Source: Alphaproteobacteria bacterium (GTDB lineage Bacteria; Pseudomonadota; Alphaproteobacteria; Geminicoccales; Geminicoccaceae). From it: DNA of 61,585 bases. A program made the position numbers and the translations under genes. Under the pieces are notes generated by a model, which was not told where the DNA came from, did no database searches, and saw only the letters and a program-made list of their open reading frames with translations. Positions within the stretch are counted from its first letter, which is position 1. Each line of letters opens with the position of its first letter. This document shows positions 48,081 through 57,466 of the stretch, piece after piece. The stretch covers positions 1-61,585 of the forward strand of contig JALSGP010000021.1 in assembly GCA_026982705.1 (NCBI GenBank), given 5' to 3'.

Positions 48081-49115
48081 ATGCCGCTGCCGGTGGAGCT
48101 CCGCAGCTTCGACGACGTGCGGGCGCTGATCCGGGTGCTGCCGCGGCCCGACGGCGAGAGCGAGGCGCGGGCCCGGGCCCGCCAGCGGCGCCTCACCAAG
48201 CCGCCGGGTTCCCTCGGCCGGCTCGAGGATCTGGCTTGCTGGCTCGCCGCCTGGCAGCGGCGGGATCCGCCCCGGCTCGCGCGCGTGCGCATCTGCGTCT
48301 TCGCCGGCAATCACGGCGTCGCCGCCCGCGGCGTGTCCGCCTATCCGGCGTGCGTCACCGCCCAGATGGTGGCGAATTTCGAAGCGGGCGGCGCCGCCAT
48401 CAACCAGCTCGCCCGCATCTTCGGCGCCGAGCTCCGGGTGGTGCCGCTGGCGCTCGAATCCCCCACCGCCGACTTCACCGTCGCCCCGGCGCTGGACGAG
48501 GCCGCGTGCGTGACCGCCATCCGCGCCGGCTTCGCCTGCGTGGAGCCGGGGCTCGATCTGGTGGTGGGCGGCGAGATGGGCATCGCCAACACCACGGCGG
48601 CGGCAGCGGTGCTGGCGGCGCTCTCCGGCGAGCCGCCGGAAGCGGTGGTGGGCCCCGGCACCGGCCTCGACCGCGCCGGCCTCGCCCGCAAGGTGGCGGT
48701 GGTGCGCGAGGGCCTCACCCGTCATCGCGCCGCCCTCGGCGACCCGCTGGAGGTGCTGCGCCGGCTCGGCGGTCGCGAGATCGCCGCCCTCTTCGGCCTC
48801 TATCTGGGCGCCCGCATCCGCTCGGTGCCGGCGGTGCTGGACGGCTTCGTCACCACCGCCGCGGCGGCGGTGCTCCACGCCCTCGCCCCCGGCCACGGCC
48901 TCGCCCACATGGTGGCGGGCCACCGCTCGGCCGAGCCGGCCCACCGCCGCCAGCTCGAACGGCTCGGACTGGTACCGCTGCTGGATCTGGGCATGCGCCT
49001 CGGCGAGGGGTCCGGAGCGGCGGTGGCGTTGGGGATCCTGCGGGCGGCGGTGGCCTGCCATGCCGGCATGGCCACCTTCGAGGAGGCCGGCGTCGACGAT
49101 CGCCGCGAGGGCTAG
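48081..49115 (+). CDS. cobT: nicotinate-nucleotide--dimethylbenzimidazole phosphoribosyltransferase
   Basis: Makes alpha-ribazole phosphate for the lower ligand of cobalamin. The 344 residues contain [22 protein letters not shown] near the N-terminus, [23 protein letters not shown] and VVGPGTGLD in the middle, and the catalytic-Glu region [18 protein letters not shown] near the C-terminus. This fits with the cobalamin adenosyltransferase 1.9 kb away. Starts 3 bp after panC. Its stop TAG shares the palindrome CTAG with the convergent rdgB stop. Confidence 0.95.
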   Translation: MPLPVELRSFDDVRALIRVLPRPDGESEARARARQRRLTKPPGSLGRLEDLACWLAAWQRRDPPRLARVRICVFAGNHGVAARGVSAYPACVTAQMVANFEAGGAAINQLARIFGAELRVVPLALESPTADFTVAPALDEAACVTAIRAGFACVEPGLDLVVGGEMGIANTTAAAAVLAALSGEPPEAVVGPGTGLDRAGLARKVAVVREGLTRHRAALGDPLEVLRRLGGREIAALFGLYLGARIRSVPAVLDGFVTTAAAAVLHALAPGHGLAHMVAGHRSAEPAHRRQLERLGLVPLLDLGMRLGEGSGAAVALGILRAAVACHAGMATFEEAGVDDRREG

Positions 49116-49762
49116 TCGCCGGCCCGCGCCTCCGCTTCGCGCACCGCCTCGAGGAGCGCCTCCACCGCCTTGGCACGGTGGGAAAACCGCGCCTTCTCCT
49201 CGGCCGACATCTCGGCGAAGGTGCGGGCATCGCCGCACGGCACGAACACGGGATCGTAGCCGAAGCCGCCGCGTCCCCGGGGCGGCCACACCAGCTCGCC
49301 CGCCACACGTCCCTCGAAGGTGACCGCCCGGCCGTCGGGCCAGGCCAGCGCCAGGACGCAGACGAAGGCGGCCCGGCGATCGGCGTCGGCGAAGCGGCCG
49401 GCGCGGGCGGCGAGGGCGTCGTGGATGCGGCGCATGGCGCGGGCGAAGTCGCGCGCCGGCCCGGCCCAGCGGGCGGAATGGACGCCCGGGGCGCCATCCA
49501 GCGCCGTCACCGCGAGACCGCTGTCGTCGGCCAGGGCCGGAAGCCCGCTCGCCCGCGCCGCCGCCCGGGCCTTGATGCGGGCGTTGGCGGCGAAGTCGCG
49601 CCCGGTCTCCGCCGGCTCCGGCAGGCCGAGCTCGCCCGCCGCCACCAGCTCCACGTCCAGCGGCCGCAACAGTGCGGCGAACTCCCGCAGCTTGCCGGGA
49701 TTGTGGGTGGCCAGCACCAGACGGCCGCCGCGCAGCCGGGCCAGACGCGCCCGCACCGTCAT
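49112..49762 (-). CDS. rdgB: XTP/dITP pyrophosphatase (non-canonical purine NTPase)
   Basis: House-cleaning enzyme (216 aa) that removes dITP, XTP and d[19 protein letters not shown] (substrate and metal contacts), [25 protein letters not shown] (catalytic Asp), and [11 protein letters not shown] are the family motifs. ATG at 49762 overlaps the rph stop (ATGA). The rph-rdgB order is common. Confidence 0.95.
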   Translation of the reverse strand: MTVRARLARLRGGRLVLATHNPGKLREFAALLRPLDVELVAAGELGLPEPAETGRDFAANARIKARAAARASGLPALADDSGLAVTALDGAPGVHSARWAGPARDFARAMRRIHDALAARAGRFADADRRAAFVCVLALAWPDGRAVTFEGRVAGELVWPPRGRGGFGYDPVFVPCGDARTFAEMSAEEKARFSHRAKAVEALLEAVREAEARAGD

Positions 49763-50490
49763 GCCAGCCCCGCCGCCGCCAGGGCCTCGCGCTGGCGGGC
49801 CACCAGCTCCTGCACGCCGGCCTCGGCCAGCCGCCGCATGGCCTCGAAGCGTTCGGGAGCGATGGGGACGGACTCCGCCGTCACCTGGATCTCGACGATG
49901 CCGCCGGAGGCGGCCAGCACGAAATTGCCGTCGGCCTCGGCGAGGCTGTCCTCCTCGTAGTCCAGGTCGAGGACCGGCTCGCCCCCGTAGATGCCGGCAG
50001 AGACCGCCGCCACCGCCTCGCGCAGCGGCAGCCGCGGCAGCTCGCCGTCGCGCACCAGCCTCGCCAGCGCCTGGTGGAGGGCGAGATAGCCGCCGGTGAT
50101 GGCGGCGGTGCGGGTGCCCCCGTCCGCCTGCAGCACGTCGCAGTCGACGATCACCTGGCGCTCGCCGAGGGCGTCCAGATCGCACACCGCCCGGAGGCTG
50201 CGCCCGATCAGCCGCTGGATCTCGTGGGTGCGGCCGGAGGGGCGGCCGCGCGCCACCTCCCTGGGCGTACGGGTCTGGGTGGCGCGGGGCAGCATGGCGT
50301 ATTCGGCGGTGATCCAGCCGGTACCCGAATTGCGGAGAAAGCCGGGCACCTTCTCCTCGACGGTGGCGGTGCACAGCACGTGGGTATTGCCGAAACGCAC
50401 GAGACAGGAGCCCTCGGCGTAGCGGCTGACGCCGAGTTCGAAGCTCACCGGGCGCAGTTCGTCGGGGCGCCGTCCGGACGGTCTCGCCAT
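49759..50490 (-). CDS. rph: ribonuclease PH
   Basis: Phosphorolytic 3'-5' exoribonuclease trimming tRNA 3' ends (243 aa). Opens with [32 protein letters not shown] and continues with [19 protein letters not shown] and [20 protein letters not shown], all diagnostic. The start ATG at 50490 lies 123 bp from the divergent tRNA-Arg gene. Longer frames upstream run antisense through the tRNA and were not used. Confidence 0.96.
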   Translation of the reverse strand: MARPSGRRPDELRPVSFELGVSRYAEGSCLVRFGNTHVLCTATVEEKVPGFLRNSGTGWITAEYAMLPRATQTRTPREVARGRPSGRTHEIQRLIGRSLRAVCDLDALGERQVIVDCDVLQADGGTRTAAITGGYLALHQALARLVRDGELPRLPLREAVAAVSAGIYGGEPVLDLDYEEDSLAEADGNFVLAASGGIVEIQVTAESVPIAPERFEAMRRLAEAGVQELVARQREALAAAGLA

Positions 50491-50610
50491 GGTCTCCGAT
50501 CCCGTTGGCCGCGGGCTTCCTAGCTCCGGGCCGGCGCGCAGGGAAGCGCCGGTGGGAGGCGTCCTCGCCCCTTCCCAGCCCGGTCCCGGCGCGCTAGATA
50601 GAGCGCGCGG

Positions 50611-50687
<77 letters not shown>

Positions 50688-50732
50688 TCTCCCCCGGACC
50701 GCAGGAACGCTGGATCGGCGGTCGACGTCGTC

Positions 50733-50738
50733 TATAAT
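50733..50738 (+). promoter_or_regulatory. -10 element TATAAT
   Basis: A consensus TATAAT, a rarity in this GC-rich window, 35 bp before the twin-TM gene. The -35 at 17 bp (CTGGAT) is weak. It should start the miniprotein-adenosyltransferase-mtgA unit independently of the tRNA. Confidence 0.5.
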
Positions 50739-50773
50739 ACGGATCACGTCCCGCTCGCGGTGCGGAGGATCCT

Positions 50774-50965
50774 GTGCGCATCACCGCCATTCTCCTGTTC
50801 CTCGCCATGGCCGCCGTCGCCGTGGTGCTGCTGCTGGGCGTCTGGGGCTTCTATTTCGACCGGCCCTGGTACCGTCGCCACGCCAACGATCTCATGCGGG
50901 CCCGCGTGGTGCTGCAGGCGGTGGCGGCGGTGCTCCTGGGGGTGCTGTTCCTGACGCCGTCCTGA
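50774..50965 (+). CDS. twin-transmembrane miniprotein
   Basis: A 63-residue membrane protein: TM1 at about 4-26 ([23 protein letters not shown]), a short charged loop [19 protein letters not shown]2 at about 44-60. This matches the twin-TM (HIG1-like) small proteins that precede cobalamin adenosyltransferase genes in many alphaproteobacteria. GTG start; five bases to the next gene. Function unknown; HIG1 relatives in mitochondria associate with respiratory complexes. Confidence 0.8.
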   Translation: MRITAILLFLAMAAVAVVLLLGVWGFYFDRPWYRRHANDLMRARVVLQAVAAVLLGVLFLTPS

Positions 50966-50969
50966 GCGG

Positions 50970-51560
50970 ATGGTCCGCCTCACGCGCATCTACACCCGGG
51001 GCGGCGACCGCGGCCGCACCTCGCTCGCCGACGGCACCCGCGTGCCCAAGCACCATCTGCGGGTGGAGGCCTACGGCACGGTGGACGAGGCCAACGCCGT
51101 CCTCGGCCTCGCCCGGCTCCACACCTCGGGCGAGGCCGATGCCATGCTCGCCCGCATCCAGAACGACCTCTTCGATCTCGGCGCCGACCTCGCCCGCCCG
51201 CCGTCGCCGGACGAGGAGCCGGGCGGGACCCTGCGCGTCGTCGCCGCCCAGGTGGTGAGGCTCGAGCGGGAGATCGACGCCATGAACGCCGATCTCGCGC
51301 CCCTGGACTCCTTCGTGCTGCCCGGCGGCACGCCGGCCGCCGCCCATCTCCACCACGCCCGCACGGTGGTGCGACGGGCCGAACGGCTGGTGGTGGCGCT
51401 GGGCGAGCGCGAGCCCGTCAATCCCGAGGCCATCCGCTATCTCAACCGTCTCTCCGACCATCTCTTCGTCCTCGCCCGCCGGCTCAACGACGGCGGCCGG
51501 CGTGACGTGCCGTGGGTGCCGGGACGCGGACGCGACGACAGCGCGGGACGGGACGGCTGA
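50970..51560 (+). CDS. cob(I)alamin adenosyltransferase (PduO type)
   Basis: Converts cob(I)alamin or cobyrinic acid a,c-diamide plus ATP to the adenosyl form. The ATP-binding N-terminus is TRIYTRGGDRGRTSL. The helix-bundle motif is VRRAERLVVALGEREPVNPEAIRYLNRLSDHLFVLAR split across residues about 130-170. 196 aa, within the family range. It belongs functionally with cobT upstream. Its 3' end overlaps the mtgA frame by 49 bases if that start is right. Confidence 0.93.
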   Translation: MVRLTRIYTRGGDRGRTSLADGTRVPKHHLRVEAYGTVDEANAVLGLARLHTSGEADAMLARIQNDLFDLGADLARPPSPDEEPGGTLRVVAAQVVRLEREIDAMNADLAPLDSFVLPGGTPAAAHLHHARTVVRRAERLVVALGEREPVNPEAIRYLNRLSDHLFVLARRLNDGGRRDVPWVPGRGRDDSAGRDG

Positions 51561-52243
51561 GGTCCGCCCTCCGCCGGCTGCGGCGCGCCCTGCTGCGCGC
51601 GCTGCTGATCCTCTTCCTGCTGCAGCTCGCGGTGGTGGGCCTCTATCGCACGGTGGATCCGCCGGCGACCCCCCTCATGCTGTGGTGGCGCCTGCAGGGC
51701 CGGCCCGTGGACCACCGGCCCGTGACCCTCGCGCGGGTGAGCTCGTCCATGCGCCGCGCCGTCCTCGCCTCCGAGGACAGTCGCTTCTGCCGGCACCACG
51801 GTTTCGACTGGCGCGAGCTGCGCCCGCAACTGGTCCGGCTGCTCAGGGGCGAGCCCGCCCGCGGCGCCTCCACCGTCACCATGCAGACCGCCCGCAACCT
51901 CCTGCTGTGGCCGGGGCGCGATTTCGTCCTCGTGCGCAAGCTGCTGGAGGCGGTGGTGACGGTGGAACTGGAGCTGCTGTGGCCCAAGCGGCGGATCCTG
52001 GAAGTGTATCTGAACGTGGCCGAGTTCGGGCCCGGCATCTTCGGGGTGGAGGCGGCGGCGCGCCGCTATTTCGGCATCGGCGCCGAGGCCCTCGACGCGC
52101 GACGGGCGGCGCTGCTGGTCTCGGTGCTGCCGGCCCCGCGGGTACGTCGGCCCGACCGCCCCTCCTCCGCCCTCGCGCGGCGGGCGGCGGTGATCCGCGC
52201 CCGCATGCGCACCCTCGGCGACCTCGCCGACTGCGTGCTCTGA
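51512..52243 (+). CDS. mtgA: monofunctional peptidoglycan glycosyltransferase
   Basis: GT51 transglycosylase that polymerises lipid II in the periplasm, without a transpeptidase domain (243 aa). A single TM anchor at about residues 28-47 is followed by the catalytic EDSRFCRHHGFDW and RGASTVTMQTARNLLLWPGR, then KRRILEVYLNVAEFG. The only start codon before the TM segment is the GTG at 51512, inside the adenosyltransferase gene. The stop TGA and the convergent ABC-ATPase stop share the palindrome TGATCA (52241-52246). Confidence 0.93.
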   Translation: MGAGTRTRRQRGTGRLRSALRRLRRALLRALLILFLLQLAVVGLYRTVDPPATPLMLWWRLQGRPVDHRPVTLARVSSSMRRAVLASEDSRFCRHHGFDWRELRPQLVRLLRGEPARGASTVTMQTARNLLLWPGRDFVLVRKLLEAVVTVELELLWPKRRILEVYLNVAEFGPGIFGVEAAARRYFGIGAEALDARRAALLVSVLPAPRVRRPDRPSSALARRAAVIRARMRTLGDLADCVL

Positions 52244-53347
52244 TCAGTCCTCCAGCACCACCAGATCGGCGACGGCGAGGCCCAGCCACACCCGCGCGCC
52301 CGGGACCAGCCGGGGATCGCCGCCGCGGCGGGCGTTGTGCACCACCGCCACCAGCCGCCGCCCGCCCGCTTCCAGATGGAGGCGGCTGGTATCGCCGTGA
52401 TAGGCCATCTCCACGAGGCGCGCCGCCACCGCCAGATCGGCCGCGGGCGGCCGCTCGGGATCCACCCGCCACTTTTCCGGACGCAGGGCGAGCCGCAGGT
52501 GCGTGCCGTTCCCCACCGACTCCGCGGGCAGCCGCACCTCGCCCAGATCCTCCATCCGCACCCGTACCGTTCCGTCGCAGCGGGCCACCACCCGTCCCTC
52601 GAAGAGATTGGCGGTGCCGATGAACTCGGCGACGAATCGGGTGCGGGGCTGCTCGTAGAGGGTGCGGGGATCGGCCACCTGCAGCACCCGCCCGGCGTTC
52701 ATGACGGCGATGCGGTCGGCCATGGAGAGGGCCTCGTCCTGGTCGTGGGTGACCAGGAGGAAGGTGATGCCCACCTCGTGGCGCAGCCGCACCAGTTCCA
52801 TCTGCATGTCCTCGCGCAGCTTGCGGTCGAGGGCGGAGAGGGGCTCGTCCAGCAGCAGCAGGCGCGGCCGCTTGACCAAGGCCCGGGCGAGGGCCACCCG
52901 CTGTTTCTGCCCGCCCGAGAGCTGATGGGGTCGGCGCGCTTCCATCCCCTCGAGGCGCACCAGCGCCAGGGCCTCCTCCACCCGCCGGCGGATCTCGCCC
53001 TGGGGCACGCCCGTCACCTCGAGCCCGTAGGCCACGTTCTTCCACACCGTCATGTGGGGAAAGACGGCGTAGGACTGGAAGACCATGTTCACCGGCCGCC
53101 GGTTGGGCGGGACCCGGGTCATGTCCTCGCCGTCGAGCAGGATGCGCCCCTCGTCCGGCTGCTCGAAGCCGGCGATCATGCGCAGGAGCGTGGTCTTGCC
53201 GCAGCCGGAGGGCCCCAGCAGGGCGTAGAAGGCGTTCTCGGGAATGTCGAGGGAGACCCGGTCCACCGCCACCACCGGGCCGAAGCGCCGGGTGACGCCC
53301 TCGATGCGCACGAGGGGAGGACCGCTGACATCGACGCGCGGGCTCAC
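52244..53347 (-). CDS. spermidine/putrescine-type ABC transporter ATP-binding protein
   Basis: PotA-like ATPase (367 aa): Walker A GPSGCGKTT at about 45-53, Q-loop VFQSYAVFPHMTVWKNVAYGLE, signature LSGGQKQRVALARAL, Walker B LLLLDEPLSALD, H-loop LVTHDQDEALSMADR. A C-terminal TOBE domain follows (about 285-365). The GTG start overlaps the permease stop in GTGA. With the two permeases it makes an importer of the PotABCD class (polyamines, or opine- or Fe-type solutes). The binding protein PotD is not adjacent. Confidence 0.92.
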   Translation of the reverse strand: MSPRVDVSGPPLVRIEGVTRRFGPVVAVDRVSLDIPENAFYALLGPSGCGKTTLLRMIAGFEQPDEGRILLDGEDMTRVPPNRRPVNMVFQSYAVFPHMTVWKNVAYGLEVTGVPQGEIRRRVEEALALVRLEGMEARRPHQLSGGQKQRVALARALVKRPRLLLLDEPLSALDRKLREDMQMELVRLRHEVGITFLLVTHDQDEALSMADRIAVMNAGRVLQVADPRTLYEQPRTRFVAEFIGTANLFEGRVVARCDGTVRVRMEDLGEVRLPAESVGNGTHLRLALRPEKWRVDPERPPAADLAVAARLVEMAYHGDTSRLHLEAGGRRLVAVVHNARRGGDPRLVPGARVWLGLAVADLVVLED

Positions 53348-54180
53348 GGCAGCATCCCCTCCCGGGCACTGCTGCGGCGCTGCAGGTTCATGGCGATCAC
53401 GGTGAGCAGGACGGTGACGGCGATGAGCACGGTGGAAGCGGCGTTGACCTCCGGCGTCGCTCCGAAGCGGACCATGGAGTAGATCTTCACCGGGAAGGTG
53501 ATGGTGTCGGGGCCGCTCGTGAAGAAGGTGATGACGAAGTCGTCGAGGGAGAGGGTCATGGCCAGGAGCGCCCCGGCCACCAGTCCCGGCCGCATGTAGG
53601 GGACGAGGATCCGTCGGAAGGTCTGCCACTCGCCGGCACCGAGATCGCGCGATGCTTCCTCCAGCGACCGGTCGAACCCCTCGAGACGCGCCCGCACCAC
53701 CACCGCCACGAAGGGGAAGCTGAAGGTGACGTGGCCGATCAGCACCGGCAGCAGGCTCCACGGCCATCCCATCCCGCCCATGAGATCGAGCCGGCTGAAG
53801 AAGACCAGCAGCGCCACGCCCATGCAGATCTCGGGGATGACGATGGGCAGGGCGTTGGCCCCCTCCACCGCCGCCTTGCCGGGAAAGCGGAAGCGCCAGA
53901 GGGCGAGGGCCAGGAGCGCGCCGAGCACGGTGCTGAGCAGGGTGGACGCGACGGCGATGACGAGGCTGTTGGTGAAGGCCTCGATGAGGGAGTCGTTGTG
54001 CCAGGCCTCGAGGTAGTACTTGGTCGTGAAACCGCGCCAGACGATGTTGCGGCGGCTGTCGTTGAAGCTGAAGACGACCAGAATGACGATGGGGGCGTAG
54101 AGGAACAGGAAGGTGGCCGCGAGCCAGGCCCGCAGCCACCAGCGACGCGCGTAGTCGAGGGGTCCCCGTTCAGCCCGCAC
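53344..54180 (-). CDS. spermidine/putrescine-type ABC permease (PotC-like)
   Basis: A 278-residue inner-membrane permease with about six TM helices (first at 17-38, LAATFLFLYAPIVILVVFSF). It carries the EAA coupling motif EEASRDLGAGEWQTFRRILVPYMRP near residue 175, and LSLDDFVITFF, typical of PotC. GTG start; overlaps PotB by 11 bases and the ATPase by 4. Confidence 0.92.
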   Translation of the reverse strand: MRAERGPLDYARRWWLRAWLAATFLFLYAPIVILVVFSFNDSRRNIVWRGFTTKYYLEAWHNDSLIEAFTNSLVIAVASTLLSTVLGALLALALWRFRFPGKAAVEGANALPIVIPEICMGVALLVFFSRLDLMGGMGWPWSLLPVLIGHVTFSFPFVAVVVRARLEGFDRSLEEASRDLGAGEWQTFRRILVPYMRPGLVAGALLAMTLSLDDFVITFFTSGPDTITFPVKIYSMVRFGATPEVNAASTVLIAVTVLLTVIAMNLQRRSSAREGMLP

Positions 54181-55081
54181 GGCGCCGCATCCGCTCGTTG
54201 GACCAGGCCCACAGCGCCAGGGCCACGAAGGTGGCGTAGAGCAGCAGGAAGGAGAGGGCCGCGCCCAGCGGCACGTTGTTGGCGGCCTTGAACTGGCGCT
54301 CGATGACGTTGCCGATGAGCTGGCTCGACGGGCCGCCCAGGAGATCGGAGATGAGGAAGGTGCCGAGGGCGGGGACGAAGACGAGGATGACGCCGGAGAC
54401 GATGCCGGGACGGGCCAGTGGTACGATCACCCGCCAGAAGGTCCGCCAGTGGGAGGCGCCGAGATCGAGACTCGCCTCCAGCAGGCTGCGGTCGAGCCGC
54501 TCCAGGGTGGCGTAGAGGGGCAGGACCATGAAGGGCAGATACACGTAGACGATGCCGAAGATCACCGCCGGATCGTTGTAGAGGATCTCGAGCGGCCGGA
54601 AGCGGTCGCCGAACAGCTCCCCCAGTCCCAGCGGCGTGGCCACCGTCTTCGCGGCCATCCACAGATATTCGAGGCCGGAGTTGAGATATCCCCTGGTGCG
54701 CAGCACCGCGATCATGGCGTAGGTGCGCACCAGCAGATTGGTCCAGAAGGGCAGCACCACGAGCATCAGCAGCAGCGGCTTCACCCGCCCGTCGGCGAAG
54801 GTGACGGCGAGGGCCACGGGAAAGGCCACCACGAGGCAGATGGCGGTGGCGACGGCGGCGATCCGGAAGGACTTCCAGAAGAGGCCGAGATAGAGAGGGT
54901 CGAGGGCCTGGCGGTAGTTGTCGAGGGTCCAGGTGATGTCGATGGCGACGGGTCCGGCCCGCTCGCCGAAGGCGAGCAGCCAGATCAGCGCCAGCGGCGC
55001 GAAGAAGAAGACCAGCAGCCAGACCACGCCGGGCACCAGCGTGATCCAGAAGACCGCCGGAGCCGCGCGCCAGCTCTCCAT
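54170..55081 (-). CDS. spermidine/putrescine-type ABC permease (PotB-like)
   Basis: A 303-residue permease, first gene of the transporter operon. N-terminal TM at about 12-36 (TLVPGVVWLLVFFFAPLALIWLLAF), PFWTNLLVRTYA as in PotB, and the EAA loop EASLDLGASHWRTFWRVIVPLARP at about 205-228. ATG at 55081 after GGAGGGATGG. Since PotD is not adjacent, a binding protein elsewhere must supply specificity. Confidence 0.92.
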   Translation of the reverse strand: MESWRAAPAVFWITLVPGVVWLLVFFFAPLALIWLLAFGERAGPVAIDITWTLDNYRQALDPLYLGLFWKSFRIAAVATAICLVVAFPVALAVTFADGRVKPLLLMLVVLPFWTNLLVRTYAMIAVLRTRGYLNSGLEYLWMAAKTVATPLGLGELFGDRFRPLEILYNDPAVIFGIVYVYLPFMVLPLYATLERLDRSLLEASLDLGASHWRTFWRVIVPLARPGIVSGVILVFVPALGTFLISDLLGGPSSQLIGNVIERQFKAANNVPLGAALSFLLLYATFVALALWAWSNERMRRRAG

Positions 55082-55135
55082 CCCTCCCTCGCCTGCCGGA
55101 CACCGGCCGGCAGGATGGCGGCGCCCGGCCGCCGG

Positions 55136-55537
55136 TCAAGAGGGCGACGGTCCTCCTCGGCCGGGGGGGTCGCGCGAGAGACCGCGCGCCTCGAGGGCGC
55201 GCAGATAGGCCTGCCAGATCTCCTCGCGGCGGCGGCCGAGGTCGTAGAGATAGTCCCAGGCGTAGATGCCGGTGTCGTGGCCGTCGTCGAAGACGATGCG
55301 CACGGCGTAGTTGCCCACCGGCTCCACCGCCTCGATGCCCACGTGACGCTTGCCGGCGACGATCACCTTCTGGCCCGGGCCGTGTCCCTGCACCTCGGCC
55401 GAGGGACTCTCCACCCGCAGCAGCTCGGCCGGCAGGTCGAAGGTGCTGCCGTCGTCGAAGTCGATCTCCAGCCGGCGCTCCGCCCGATAGACGCGGATCT
55501 CCACCGGCCAGGGGCCATCGCGGCGCGCCGCGCTCAT
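55136..55537 (-). CDS. DUF971 (gamma-butyrobetaine hydroxylase N-like) protein
   Basis: A 133-residue protein made of one DUF971 domain (about 10-110), also found as the N-terminal domain of gamma-butyrobetaine hydroxylase. Family marks: [51 protein letters not shown]. The usual zinc-binding Cys/His set of the hydroxylase version is not seen here. In some bacteria DUF971 proteins are linked with Fe-S cluster (ApbC/Mrp) assembly; here the neighbours give no such hint. The start overlaps the Trm112 gene stop in ATGA. Confidence 0.85.
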   Translation of the reverse strand: MSAARRDGPWPVEIRVYRAERRLEIDFDDGSTFDLPAELLRVESPSAEVQGHGPGQKVIVAGKRHVGIEAVEPVGNYAVRIVFDDGHDTGIYAWDYLYDLGRRREEIWQAYLRALEARGLSRDPPGRGGPSPS

Positions 55538-55770
55538 GCCGACGTCCCTGGGTTCCTCGCCCCGCCGGGTGCGGGCGGCGTCTCGTCGAGACGGCGCGCC
55601 TCCTCCACCAGCATGATGGGGATGCCGTCGCGTACCGGATAGGCGAGGCCGGCCGCCTCGCTCACCAGTTCCCGCCGCTCGGGATCCCAGCGCAGCGGCT
55701 TCTTGGTGAGGGGACAGACCAGGATCTCGAGGAGACGCGGATCCAGCTCCGCGGTGGTTCGCTCGCCCAT
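55534..55770 (-). CDS. Trm112-family protein
   Basis: A 78-residue small protein of the Trm112/YcaR family: [49 protein letters not shown] is almost the family consensus (shown in part). Eukaryotic relatives activate methyltransferases; the bacterial role is unsettled. Start ATG 55770 with GGAGG five bases upstream; a longer start lacks support. Coupled to the DUF971 gene. Confidence 0.88.
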   Translation of the reverse strand: MGERTTAELDPRLLEILVCPLTKKPLRWDPERRELVSEAAGLAYPVRDGIPIMLVEEARRLDETPPAPGGARNPGTSA

Positions 55771-55783
55771 CGCACCCTCCACC

Positions 55784-56428
55784 TCAGTGGGGCCGCTCCC
55801 TCGAAGTATCACCGGCGAGTCCGATTTCGAGGAGTCCCTCCAGCACCGCCGCCTGGGCGGCGAGGTCGCGCGCCTCCAGCACCGCCTGCTTCTCCTCGGG
55901 ATCGAGGGGCAGCACGGTGGTGAGCATGGCCACCAGCACCGGGAAGGGCATGCGCCGCAGCGCCGTCCGGTCCACCTCCGCCCCCAGCAGATCGAGATAG
56001 CGGTCCACCAGCGGCAGCAGGCGGCCGGCGAGATGCGGGGCGTCCTCCACTGGCGCCAGATCGGCGAGCCAGCGGTCGAAGGCGGCCTCCACCTGGCGGT
56101 AGGGGGTCTCCACCTCCAGCTCCTCCACCAGGTCGAAGCGGCAGATGCCGGCCAGCACCACCAGGAAGCGCCCGTCGGGCAGCGGCCGGTGGGCGGCGAC
56201 GCGACCGAGACAGCCGGTGACGTAGAGGGGCGGCCGGGGATCGCCCTCGTGGCCCGGCCGCGGCTGGATCATGCCGAACATGCCCTCGCCCGCCAGCACG
56301 TCGCGGACCAGCACCCGATAGCGCGGTTCGAACACGTGCAGCGGCAGGCGACCGTAGGGCAGGAGGACCGAACCGCGCAGCGGGAACACCGGGAAGTGCC
56401 GGGGCAGGTCGTGCGCGGCCGCGGGCAT
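55784..56428 (-). CDS. LON substrate-binding domain protein
   Basis: A 214-residue protein composed of the Lon N-terminal (LAN) domain only: [32 protein letters not shown] at 13-44 and [27 protein letters not shown]. There is no ATPase or protease domain, so it is not a Lon protease. It typically follows a thioredoxin/CnoX gene in alphaproteobacteria, as here (TGATG overlap), suggesting a role in protein quality control. ATG at 56428. Confidence 0.88.
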   Translation of the reverse strand: MPAAAHDLPRHFPVFPLRGSVLLPYGRLPLHVFEPRYRVLVRDVLAGEGMFGMIQPRPGHEGDPRPPLYVTGCLGRVAAHRPLPDGRFLVVLAGICRFDLVEELEVETPYRQVEAAFDRWLADLAPVEDAPHLAGRLLPLVDRYLDLLGAEVDRTALRRMPFPVLVAMLTTVLPLDPEEKQAVLEARDLAAQAAVLEGLLEIGLAGDTSRERPH

Positions 56429-57345
56429 CAGGCGAACAGCAGCGAGGAGAGCTTCGCCCGTCCCCGCCGGGCCGCCGGATGATCGGCCCCGAGGGCATCG
56501 AAGAATTCGAGCAGCCGCTTGCGGGCCGCGTCGTCTCCCCAGCCGCGGTCGCGGCGGACGATGTGGAGGAGATGGTCGAAGGCCTCCTCGTAGCGCCCTT
56601 CCAGGAACAGGCGGGTGGCCATCCGGCTGCGCGCCTCGAAGTCGTCCGGATCGGCGGCGAGGCGCCGCTCCAGCTCCTCCCGGGGCGGCAGCGCGCCGGC
56701 CTCGCGGGCGATGCGCAGTGCCGCCTCGGCCCCGCGGATGGCGGCCTGTTCCGGTGCCCGGCGCTTGCCCTCCTCGAGAAAGCGCTCGGCGTCCTCCGGC
56801 CGGCCCAGGGCGAGGGCGGCCCGCACCAGTCCGGCCCACGCCTCGGCCCGGTCCGGCTCCTGTTCCACCACCCGACGGAAGTGGACGAAGGCCTCGCTCG
56901 CCCGTCCCCCGGCCAGGGCCTCGCGGGCCGCCTTCAGCTCCGCCTCCAGATCGGCGGCCAGCGGACCGCCCAGCAGCCGCTCGATCAGGGCCCGGATCTG
57001 GCTCTCGGGCTGGGCACCGGCGAAGCCGGTGACGGGTTGGCCGTCGACGAAGGCGTAGACGGTGGGGATGGACTGGATGCGGAGCTGCTGGGCCAGCTCC
57101 GGATTCTCGTCGACGTTGATCTTGACCAGACGCACGCGCCCGCGGGCGGCACGCACCACCTTCTCCAGCACCGGTCCGAGCTGGCGGCAGGGCCCGCACC
57201 AGGGGGCCCAGAAGTCCACCAGGACCGGCACCTCGCGGGAGGCCTCGAGGACGTCCCGCACGAAGGTCTCGGTGGTCCCGTCCTTGATCCAGGCCTCGCC
57301 CGTGTCGCCGGCGGGTCCGTCGGTCTTGGCGCCGATGATCCGCAT
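56428..57345 (-). CDS. cnoX: thioredoxin-TPR chaperedoxin CnoX
   Basis: Thioredoxin fold (about 20-125) with active site WAPWCGPC (Cys50/Cys53), followed by a TPR-like helical region to residue 305 (VVEQEPDRAEAWAGLVRAALALGRPEDAERFLEEG and later repeats). E. coli YbbN/CnoX has lost redox activity (SQHC). The alphaproteobacterial proteins keep CGPC and combine holdase with thiol repair under oxidative stress, passing clients to GroEL/DnaK. It is first gene of a likely unit with the LON-domain, Trm112 and DUF971 genes. Divergent from the SeqA-N/RAMA-like gene. Confidence 0.92.
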   Translation of the reverse strand: MRIIGAKTDGPAGDTGEAWIKDGTTETFVRDVLEASREVPVLVDFWAPWCGPCRQLGPVLEKVVRAARGRVRLVKINVDENPELAQQLRIQSIPTVYAFVDGQPVTGFAGAQPESQIRALIERLLGGPLAADLEAELKAAREALAGGRASEAFVHFRRVVEQEPDRAEAWAGLVRAALALGRPEDAERFLEEGKRRAPEQAAIRGAEAALRIAREAGALPPREELERRLAADPDDFEARSRMATRLFLEGRYEEAFDHLLHIVRRDRGWGDDAARKRLLEFFDALGADHPAARRGRAKLSSLLFA

Positions 57346-57466
57346 GGAAGGTTCCCGATCCGTGGGTGGGTGCGACGCATGCCGGCCGTACCGGCCGTGG
57401 GCTTAGATGGATGGCGGACGCGGAGGGTGCAAGGGTACGGGCCCGCCGGGGCACGGTGTCGCGCTT

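Noticed and set aside
52244-55081. Assigning polyamines as the definite substrate of the PotABC-like transporter
   Set aside because: The binding protein is missing and this transporter class includes opine, iron, thiamine and other importers; only the class is supported.
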